Source: DATEMK01 sp035275625 (GTDB taxonomy: Bacteria; Bacteroidota; Bacteroidia; AKYH767-A; OLB10). Taken from it: 14,740 nucleotides of DNA. Shown here piece by piece: positions 7,654 to 13,040 of this stretch. The notes under the pieces were generated by a model. It searched no databases. It saw only the letters and a list, made by a program, of their open reading frames with translations, and was not told the DNA's origin. The stretch covers positions 1 to 14,740 of the forward strand of contig DATEMK010000182.1 in assembly GCA_035275625.1 (NCBI GenBank). The letters are read 5' to 3'. Position numbers and translations under genes: made by a program. Every line of letters begins with the position of its first letter. The stretch's first letter is position 1.

Positions 7654-8229
7654 CTACTGTCCTTTATTTCTTTTGTTAATTCTGGCGCGAGTCATTCTTT
7701 CACGTAATCCTCCTTCGTTCAGGAAAGAAGTTTCTAATGATTTCAACTGGCGGCTTAGTAAATAATTTGTCACTTTTATCAAACCGATAAGGACATTAGC
7801 GCAAACTTCAGGATTTGTATTTTCAATTCCCTTACGAAACGTTTCATAATTAGCTTCCGGTATTTTATTCAACTCCCTCAGACGGGCAACATACTTACTG
7901 TCTTTTTCCCACTCTTTAAGTTTTTTTGTTCTCAGAAAGTCTTGGTAATCGAGTAATAATTCTTCAAGACTGGCGCGGGCAACGTTGGTTAGTTTTATTT
8001 CTGTTTCTTTAGAAGTAGCAGATGCCATGCTTGCTTCAGCAATATTTTGTTTTCCTGAGCGGGCAGCCTGTACCATTTGATCTACGGTGCGGTCGCGTTT
8101 TTCAAAAAAACGAGTGCAGAAATACACTGTGCCATCATAAATTATTTCTGCTTTTTTATATGTAAGAAGATTTCGATACCCGCCATGAACCGGTATAAAC
8201 CCTTCTGTATTTTTTTTCTGTTGTGACAT
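7654..8229 (-). CDS. Four helix bundle suffix domain protein
   Basis: This 191-residue protein has no signal peptide or membrane segment and is probably cytoplasmic. Residues 17-105 read GYRNLLTYKKAEIIYDGTVYF, RDRTVDQMVQAARSGKQNI and KLTNVARASLEELLLDYQDFL, the signature of the four helix bundle suffix domain family (related to the S23 rRNA-intervening-sequence protein fold). Proteins of this family are mainly alpha-helical, and a second helical part follows (KVTNYLLSRQLKSLE). The basic tail (RERMTRARINKRNKGQ) could contact nucleic acid. Family members are often near or fused to mobile or variable DNA, but their biochemical role is not settled. Here the gene stands alone between two repeat-filled gaps, with copies f and g of the local repeat on either side. 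Confidence 0.85.
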   Translation of the reverse strand: MSQQKKNTEGFIPVHGGYRNLLTYKKAEIIYDGTVYFCTRFFEKRDRTVDQMVQAARSGKQNIAEASMASATSKETEIKLTNVARASLEELLLDYQDFLRTKKLKEWEKDSKYVARLRELNKIPEANYETFRKGIENTNPEVCANVLIGLIKVTNYLLSRQLKSLETSFLNEGGLRERMTRARINKRNKGQ

Positions 8230-8281
8230 TTATTTGCTTTTAAATATCCCGCTCATATTTGTGAGGGATAAAAATACAGAT

Positions 8282-8369
8282 AAAGTTTTATTTCTTTTTT
8301 AATAGAAAAATTAAAATCTTATTAAATAAGTGTGGTCCTTTTGAAAAATAAGAGACTATGAAACTACAT
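8282..8369 (+). repeat. Long form of the intergenic repeat, copy g (pairs with 5302-5390)
   Basis: This is the second copy of the roughly 88-base repeat. It ends in TTGAAAAATAAGAGAC then TATGAAACTACAT. One base after its end comes the HNH-like coding scrap read on the minus strand, so the repeat forms the broken edge of that fragment. Confidence 0.7.
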
Positions 8370-8427
8370 AAAGATTAATTGCAAGAATTAATTCTTCTCT
8401 TGTCCAAAGACGCTGACCTTCTTCCAT
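8356..8427 (-). pseudogene. N-terminal fragment of an HNH/restriction-endonuclease-like gene
   Basis: On the minus strand an ATG at 8427 opens a 23-codon frame reading EEGQRLWTREELILAINLY. This resembles the opening of an HNH or restriction-endonuclease-like family whose members begin with WTREELILAxNLY and normally continue for 250 or more residues. Homology stops at NLY, where the frame enters the repeat core (reverse of ATGAAACTACAT) and ends in VVS-stop. None of the downstream family sequence, including the HNH catalytic motif, is present. It is best read as a gene truncated at the repeat boundary. The family assignment rests on recalled pattern only. Confidence 0.5.
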
Positions 8428-8470
8428 AGGTGGTTAAAAATAAAAACAATAAGTTCAAAATAAGTTAGAG

Positions 8471-9220
8471 TTATTTTTTGACAATAATTTCTATATTTTT
8501 TCTTAAACCCATTTTCTCAGCCTTCAACACTTCCCCATAGATCGCAAACTTCTTATTTCCCATCCATTCCACAGTTGACATCTTTTCTGATAAAATTTCT
8601 TTAAATCCTTCATTTGCTGAACAAATGTATAATTGCTCACTTCGAGTGTATTTAGGATGCATTATATTATATAATACGCAAACATTAACTTGTATTTTCT
8701 CGGCATCATAAAATACTTTTTTTTCACTGCTGGGTGGACTTGGCATGAACAAATAATCATTTGGTATTCGATTAAAAAGAGATTTAGCCTCCTCCACAGG
8801 AGGGTTCTTCACCTCAATAAAAATTTTAAACATTTCAATAAAATTTTCAGCTAAATATGTGGCTGTTTCTTTGGAGGTATTTGATATCCTACTTAATTGA
8901 GCTATCAAGTCTATTTCATTTGCCGTGATTTCCTTTGTTATATTTATATTTGAGATTATGTCACGAAATTCCTTAATATGCTTTTGAGTCAAACCGCTAG
9001 TTTTGGCTTCGTCCAGTATTGTTTGCAGTTCTTTCTCTTTATTTTCTATTTCAATATGGGGATGACCTTCAAATTCTACAGAGTCTTGAAGCGCAGTATT
9101 AACTGCATCTCTCTTACAATCATGTACCGGCTCTTTGTGCGTAAAATGATTTGAAGAGCAGATGATTATTAAGATCAAAAAGACAATTGAGCAGCCAGTA
9201 AAGGCGATGGAACTTTTCAT
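8471..9220 (-). CDS. Membrane-anchored protein of unknown function
   Basis: I chose the ATG at 9220 (249 residues). A longer in-frame ATG at 9394 would read backwards through the vsr fragment on the other strand and give a hydrophobic, Phe-rich nonsense stretch. MKSSIAFTGCSIVFLILIIICSS is an uncleaved-looking membrane anchor or signal sequence; the Cys is preceded by Ile, so a lipobox is poor. Residues about 60-170 are charged and helical (EIENKEKELQTILDEAKTSGL, EFRDIISNINITKEITANEID). The C-terminal part (VNVCVLYNIMHPKYTRSEQLY, SEKMSTVEWMGNKKFAIYGEVLK) looks like a compact mixed domain ending in beta strands. I recognise no family. There is no T9SS sorting domain, so it probably faces the periplasm while anchored. 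It is divergent from the O-methyltransferase gene, with a vsr relic in between. Confidence 0.7.
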   Translation of the reverse strand: MKSSIAFTGCSIVFLILIIICSSNHFTHKEPVHDCKRDAVNTALQDSVEFEGHPHIEIENKEKELQTILDEAKTSGLTQKHIKEFRDIISNINITKEITANEIDLIAQLSRISNTSKETATYLAENFIEMFKIFIEVKNPPVEEAKSLFNRIPNDYLFMPSPPSSEKKVFYDAEKIQVNVCVLYNIMHPKYTRSEQLYICSANEGFKEILSEKMSTVEWMGNKKFAIYGEVLKAEKMGLRKNIEIIVKK

Positions 9221-9257
9221 TTTTTTTATTAAAGGGATTACAAAAATACGATTTCGA

Positions 9258-9398
9258 AATCTTTTTATTAAAGACAAGCTTGTAAAACAAACGTTGAAGA
9301 AACAGGGTTGGAGAGTGATAGAGGTTTGGGAATGTGAGTTAAAACCAAAGAAGGCAAAAAAGACACTGAAGAAAGTAATACTGTCTCTCTCCATATAA
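9258..9398 (+). pseudogene. vsr: 3' fragment of a very short patch repair endonuclease gene, copy 1
   Basis: The plus strand reads FIKDKLVKQTLKKQGWRV then IEVWECELKPKKAKKTLKK and a stop at 9396-9398. This matches the C-terminal segment of the Vsr family (E. coli: NVERDRRDISRLQELGWRV then LIVWECALRG). Everything upstream in the family is missing, including the catalytic acidic and His residues and the metal-binding part, so it cannot be an active endonuclease. The frame happens to stay open to an ATG at 9162, but that upstream part overlaps the start of the minus-strand gene ending at 9220 and does not look like Vsr. It lies 58 bases before the O-methyltransferase start. Confidence 0.82.
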
Positions 9399-9456
9399 TG
9401 AATGCATTAAAAAAAATTTATTAAGTTTACAGGAACCAATTAAAAAAACAAAAAAG

Positions 9457-10524
9457 ATGGAAACAACAACAGCAAAACCAATAACCAACGGGAAACAAAC
9501 AGCTGCGTTAGATCCCGGTCACATCATGCAGGTAGGAACGGGGTTCTGGGCGTCAAAAACATTGCTTGCCGCTCTTAAATTCAAATTATTTACAGAGCTT
9601 TCTAAAGGCACTTTGACAGGACAGGAAATAAAAAATAAGCTTGGATTACACGAGCGGTCTTTGTATGATTTCCTCGATACACTGACAGCGCTTGGTTTTT
9701 TGCAGCGTGAAGGGATGAAAGAAACTTCCCGCTACAGCAACACACCTGAAACAGATATGTTTCTTGATAAAAACAAACCTTCTTATATAGGAGGCATTCT
9801 TGAAATGTGCAACAACCGGTTGTACCGTTTCTGGGGCGATCTTGAAGAAGGGCTTGTCAGCGGTAATCCTCAGAATGAAATAAAGAACAGCGACCAGGAA
9901 AACCCGTTTGATGAACTATACAGCGATCCCCAAAGGCTTGCCGAATTTATGAGAGCCATGGCAGGTATCCAGATGGGAGCGTTTATGAACTTCGCCCTAA
10001 AGTTTGATTTTACAAAATACAAAACATTGTGCGATGCAGGCGGAGCAACAGGAATTCTTTGTGCGCAGGTGGCATTAAACCAGCATCACATGCGCTGCAT
10101 CAGCTTTGATCTTCCGGCAGTGGAACCAATAGCAAAGGCAACTATTGAAAAATTTAAGCTTACTGACCGTGTGGAAATAAGATCAGGTAATTTCTTTAAC
10201 GAGGCTTTGCCAAAATCAGATGTAGTTGTCATGGGCAATATACTTCATGACTGGGATGAAAAAGAAAAATTAATGTTATTTAAAAAAGCGTATGACGCAT
10301 TGCCTGAAGGCGGTGCTTTTGTCTGCATTGAGGCAGTGATTGATGATGAACGCAAAAGGAATGTTTTTGGTTTGCTCATGTCGCTTAACATGCTGATCGA
10401 AACTAAAGGCGGCTTTGATTATACGATGGAAGATTTTACGAAATGGGCAACGCAGACCGGGTTTAAGAAAACTGAATTAATTCCGCTTGCAGGACCAACA
10501 AGCGCTGCAATAGCTTACAAATAA
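9457..10524 (+). CDS. Family-2-type SAM-dependent O-methyltransferase
   Basis: The 355-residue protein has the layout of the plant COMT/acetylserotonin O-methyltransferase/CrtF-like family. An N-terminal winged-helix dimerisation domain (about 25-110: GFWASKTLLAALKFKLFTEL, LDTLTALGFLQREG) is followed by a Rossmann SAM-binding domain. SAM motif I is DAGGATG (193-199), an acidic ribose-binding residue falls in SFDLP (216-220), and VVVMGNILHDWDEKE (256-270) holds His264, at the place of the family's catalytic general base. The C-terminus (LAGPTSAAIAYK) is typical of the family. Methyl acceptors in this family are small phenolic or polyketide-like hydroxyls; the substrate here cannot be read from sequence. 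The protein is cytoplasmic. The ATG at 9457 follows an A-rich leader. The gene is monocistronic and flanked on both sides by vsr 3' fragments in direct orientation, which hints at insertion by recombination. Confidence 0.88.
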   Translation: METTTAKPITNGKQTAALDPGHIMQVGTGFWASKTLLAALKFKLFTELSKGTLTGQEIKNKLGLHERSLYDFLDTLTALGFLQREGMKETSRYSNTPETDMFLDKNKPSYIGGILEMCNNRLYRFWGDLEEGLVSGNPQNEIKNSDQENPFDELYSDPQRLAEFMRAMAGIQMGAFMNFALKFDFTKYKTLCDAGGATGILCAQVALNQHHMRCISFDLPAVEPIAKATIEKFKLTDRVEIRSGNFFNEALPKSDVVVMGNILHDWDEKEKLMLFKKAYDALPEGGAFVCIEAVIDDERKRNVFGLLMSLNMLIETKGGFDYTMEDFTKWATQTGFKKTELIPLAGPTSAAIAYK

Positions 10525-10561
10525 AAATCAATTTTCCTTATTCACACTAACACGAACTTCA

Positions 10562-10642
10562 GTGGTTGAAGTTTGGGAATGTGAGCTGAAGGGGAAGAAA
10601 TCGGGGAGCGCGCTGGAAAAGCTTGTGAAGAAAATAAGATAA
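10562..10642 (+). pseudogene. vsr: 3' fragment of a vsr gene, copy 2
   Basis: The plus strand reads VVEVWECELKGKKSGSALEK then LVKKIR and a TAA stop at 10640-10642, the last 26 codons of a Vsr-like gene. It shares the 15-base run GTTTGGGAATGTGAG with copy 1, but the two differ further on. The sequence before 10562 does not look like Vsr, so the left break point falls just after the GW-R position of the family motif. It begins 38 bases after the O-methyltransferase stop codon. Confidence 0.8.
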
Positions 10643-10672
10643 AAAAACAGTCCCTCCTCAGGAGGGACTGTT
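10641..10672 (-). terminator. Strong intrinsic terminator of the Asp-box protein gene
   Basis: AACAGTCCCTCC (10646-10657) and GGAGGGACTGTT (10661-10672) form a perfect 12-base-pair stem with a 3-base loop. On the minus strand it is followed by a run of T from 10647 down to 10641, and it begins 15 bases past the stop codon of the gene ending at 10687. It overlaps the stop codon of vsr copy 2 on the other strand. Confidence 0.9.
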
Positions 10673-10686
10673 CTCAAATAAGTATT

Positions 10687-12735
10687 TTATTGTTTGATGA
10701 ACTTGCTATGGATAAATTTTTCGCCCGATTCAATCTGTAAAAAATAAATGCCATCAGCAAAATACCGGGTGTTTATTACAGTTTTGTTTGTCGCTAACTT
10801 TTGCACGTAAAGTAAGCTGCCATGTACATTGAAAATTTTCATTGTACTTTCTTTGCCAGTATTCTTTATCTGAATCGCTAAATCGTTTTTTACAGGATTC
10901 GGATAAATTGAAAAAGTATTTTGATAATTTAAATCGGGATCAGTATTCACTGCTAACGGCAGTTGAGACTTTGCTCTTTTAAAAATGCTGCCACCATGAG
11001 TTCCTGCAAAAATATCAGTTCCATTATCCACAATGGATGTGATATTCAGATTAACAAGGCCATCATTAAATGAAGCCCAGTTGTTTCCATAATCGGTTGA
11101 CATAAAAAAACCTCCTCCAAGAATACCGGCAAATACATTCTGCCCGGAAGTGTACATGCATAAGACGTTGGAATCGGCAGCCGAAAATCCATTGGTCATA
11201 TGAGTCCAGGTTATGCCATTATCATCAGACCTGTAAATCCCGTATGATCTGGTGCCTGCATATATATGATTCTGGCAGCTTGTCATGGCGCGTATGCAGG
11301 TGTCAGGAATTCCACTGGTGGCCGAAACCCAATTTAAACCGTAATCATAAGACACATAAACCCCGCTGCTATTGGTACCGGCAAATACAACAGTATCAGA
11401 AAAAATTACGGCATTAATATAAAGGTCATTCAATCCGTTGTTGCGTGGCTGCCATGATGACCCGTTACTGCCCGAAAAATATATACCGCTTGCGTAAGTC
11501 CCTGCAAGGAGGAGATTCCCTTTGGTACTTATGGTTTTTACAGTGTCAACGGGATTTTGAAATGTCCAGCTTAATCCATCGTCATCTGATAACCCGAATC
11601 CATAATCAGTGCCTAAAAAAACACGGGAGCTATTGGAAGCAACCGTATTTGAATTGTAGAGGAATTGAGTCCATGTAGCACAGGTATCTTCAGAAGTATA
11701 AACGAGGTAATCCGTAGATGTAACCACGTTAGCTGAGGCTATAGCAACTGCGTTAATAAACAGGCCGAATGTTCTCAGCCCATGATACCAGGAATTCCCA
11801 TTGTTAGTTGAAACACTAATGCCATCATCGCAACCGGCATATGCATTATTTCCCATAGCCGCCACGGAATGGACTACTGTACAATTTAATCCTCCATTTA
11901 TTTGTGTCCAGTTCGCACCATTATTATTTGTACGATACACACCGTACCATAATGCACCTGCATAAACGTAGTTGTCACCTATAAATAAGGATGAAACAGC
12001 GTGGTTCTGCAGACCGTTGGTTATAGTTGTCCACGAAGCCCCGGCATTTAATGATAAATACACGCCTCCGGATGAATTATCTTCACTGGCAAATATCCTG
12101 TTTCCCTGTGCAGCTATCGAGTTAACTGCCCACACACTCGTTAATCCTATATTTATCCAATTTAACCCGTTATTTGCTGACATAAATACACCATTCTGTG
12201 TTCCGGCATACACATTTGCGCTGTCTGCTGTAAGACACCTGACATATTCATTTGCCATGCCCGAAGTGGTATCCCATGTATTACAATAATCAGTTGAATA
12301 ACATACATTGTCCCAGGAGGGAGAAGTTGTCCGGGCCGCTGCAATTATCGTACTGCCGCTCATAGCAAGAGCAATAATTTGAACATTGACCGGTAAATTA
12401 TTATTCACTGCTTTGTAAGTTGAACCGTGATTAAATGAAATATAACATCCATAATAGGTGCCGGCTACTATCATTGAATCTTTATATATTATGCTGGTTA
12501 CGGTTATTGTTTCAATACCATAGGATGCAAAAATCCAGCTTGCGCCATTATCTATTGATACATATACATGGTTATTAATTATCGCACCGAGATAGTTACC
12601 GTTGGGTACGATCGTTTTTATATCCATTCCGATAAAGTTAGAAGCAAGAAAAGGTCCGGGAGCTTGCTGCCATTGACCATGTGAGTAATTAATAAGACAA
12701 CAAAAAAATGAAAGCAGGATGTAAATTTTTTTCAT
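10687..12735 (-). CDS. Large secreted Asp-box (BNR/sialidase-type) propeller protein with T9SS sorting domain
   Basis: The 682-residue protein starts with MKKIYILLSFFCCLINYSHG, a signal peptide. The body holds about 13 Asp-box-like repeats of roughly 40-48 residues with the pattern (V/I)YxSxDxGxxW, for example VYVSIDNGASW, VFMSANNGLNW, VYLSLNAGASW, VYRTNNNGANW, FGLSDDDGLSW, VYVSYDYGLNW, IYRSDDNGITW and FFMSTDYGNNW. This is the BNR/Ycf48-like propeller type and probably folds into one large or two smaller propellers. Asp-boxes are structural turns and by themselves do not show sialidase activity; no Arg triad is apparent. The last 80 residues form a T9SS type A domain (FSIYPNPVKNDL, KIFNVHGSLLYVQKL, GIYFLQI, SKFIKQ). 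Export through the T9SS is inferred. A promoter match lies upstream and a strong terminator downstream, so it is probably monocistronic. Confidence 0.9.
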   Translation of the reverse strand: MKKIYILLSFFCCLINYSHGQWQQAPGPFLASNFIGMDIKTIVPNGNYLGAIINNHVYVSIDNGASWIFASYGIETITVTSIIYKDSMIVAGTYYGCYISFNHGSTYKAVNNNLPVNVQIIALAMSGSTIIAAARTTSPSWDNVCYSTDYCNTWDTTSGMANEYVRCLTADSANVYAGTQNGVFMSANNGLNWINIGLTSVWAVNSIAAQGNRIFASEDNSSGGVYLSLNAGASWTTITNGLQNHAVSSLFIGDNYVYAGALWYGVYRTNNNGANWTQINGGLNCTVVHSVAAMGNNAYAGCDDGISVSTNNGNSWYHGLRTFGLFINAVAIASANVVTSTDYLVYTSEDTCATWTQFLYNSNTVASNSSRVFLGTDYGFGLSDDDGLSWTFQNPVDTVKTISTKGNLLLAGTYASGIYFSGSNGSSWQPRNNGLNDLYINAVIFSDTVVFAGTNSSGVYVSYDYGLNWVSATSGIPDTCIRAMTSCQNHIYAGTRSYGIYRSDDNGITWTHMTNGFSAADSNVLCMYTSGQNVFAGILGGGFFMSTDYGNNWASFNDGLVNLNITSIVDNGTDIFAGTHGGSIFKRAKSQLPLAVNTDPDLNYQNTFSIYPNPVKNDLAIQIKNTGKESTMKIFNVHGSLLYVQKLATNKTVINTRYFADGIYFLQIESGEKFIHSKFIKQ

Positions 12736-12755
12736 GTATTATAAATTGTTTAAAT

Positions 12756-12787
12756 CAAAAGTAAATAAATTAAGAAATACAAGGCAA
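12756..12787 (-). promoter_or_regulatory. Candidate Bacteroidetes-type promoter of the Asp-box gene
   Basis: On the minus strand TTG (12785-12787) is followed after 21 bases by TACTTTTG (12756-12763), a full match to TAnnTTTG. The predicted transcription start lies only about 12-15 bases before the ATG at 12735. A second TTG 16 bases upstream is a less suitable -33 candidate. Confidence 0.45.
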
Positions 12788-12842
12788 TAATTCAGAGAAT
12801 TTATTTTCGACATAATAAAGAATGCAGTTTGATGCTAGTGTA

Positions 12843-13006
12843 AAAAGAGATAAGCTGCTGAAACAAACTTTAAAGAAACAGGATGGAGAGTGATAGAAGT
12901 GTGGGAATGTGAAGTTAAGGGAGGGCAAAAGTCCGGTGGACTTTTGAGCCGGTATAGTGCGAAAGCAGAAAGGAAGTTGGAGAAACTTGTGCAAAGATTA
13001 AATTAA
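12843..13006 (+). pseudogene. vsr: 3' fragment of a vsr gene with frameshift and insertion, copy 3
   Basis: The plus strand reads KRDKLLKQTLKKQ in one frame (12843-12881), then shifts by one base and continues WRVIEVWECEVKGG (from 12884), ending KLEKLVQRLN-stop at 13004-13006. Against copy 1 a single base is missing in the G-rich run before TGG, so an uninterrupted frame would end in DGE-stop. Against copy 2 there are about 11 extra codons (roughly 12932-12964), which coincide with a perfect palindrome. It is the longest of the three fragments but still lacks the catalytic region. It ends 34 bases before the stop of the truncated kinase gene on the other strand. Confidence 0.8.
12926..12946. 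repeat. Perfect palindrome inside vsr copy 3
   Basis: CAAAAGTCC-GGT-GGACTTTTG is a 9-base-pair perfect stem with a 3-base loop. It sits within the extra codons of vsr copy 3 and keeps that frame open, as a small in-frame insertion would. A GAGCCGG motif follows it. Confidence 0.65.
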
Positions 13007-13011
13007 AGGTA

Positions 13012-13038
13012 AAAGTTCCGCAGGAGTCCTTTGGAGGG
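13012..13038. repeat. Imperfect hairpin related to the palindrome at 12926
   Basis: AAAAGTTCCGCAGGAGTCC then TTTGGAGG aligns with AAAAGTCCGGTGGACTTTTG if two short gaps are allowed, and keeps part of the dyad. It lies between the stop codons of vsr copy 3 and the truncated kinase, so two related hairpins occur within about 110 bases. The relationship is judged by eye. Confidence 0.35.
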
Positions 13039-13040
13039 CG

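Noticed and set aside
3733..8369. A CRISPR array made of the ATGAAACTACAT repeats
   Set aside because: Spacing between copies is irregular (about 85 to over 1,400 bases), whole genes lie between them, and copies diverge by substitution along their length.
9221..9394. N-terminal extension of the 249-residue membrane protein to an ATG at 9394
   Set aside because: This stretch is the reverse complement of the vsr fragment and gives a Phe/Ser-rich artefact; a membrane anchor starts cleanly at the ATG at 9220.
9162..9398. A functional 78-residue protein containing the vsr C-terminus
   Set aside because: Its first 30 codons overlap the start of the opposite gene and do not match Vsr, and all catalytic residues of the family are missing.
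10646..10672. Bidirectional terminator also serving the O-methyltransferase gene
   Set aside because: On the plus strand the hairpin is followed by CTCAAATA, without a T-run, so only the minus-strand reading is well supported.
10687..12735. Active sialidase
   Set aside because: Asp-boxes are structural motifs found in many propellers; I saw no arginine triad or other sialidase catalytic set.
12770..12994. A 74-codon minus-strand frame after the truncated kinase, possibly a detached ATPase piece
   Set aside because: It is antisense to vsr copy 3, is Phe/Cys/Ser-rich and has none of the N, G1 or G2 box motifs.
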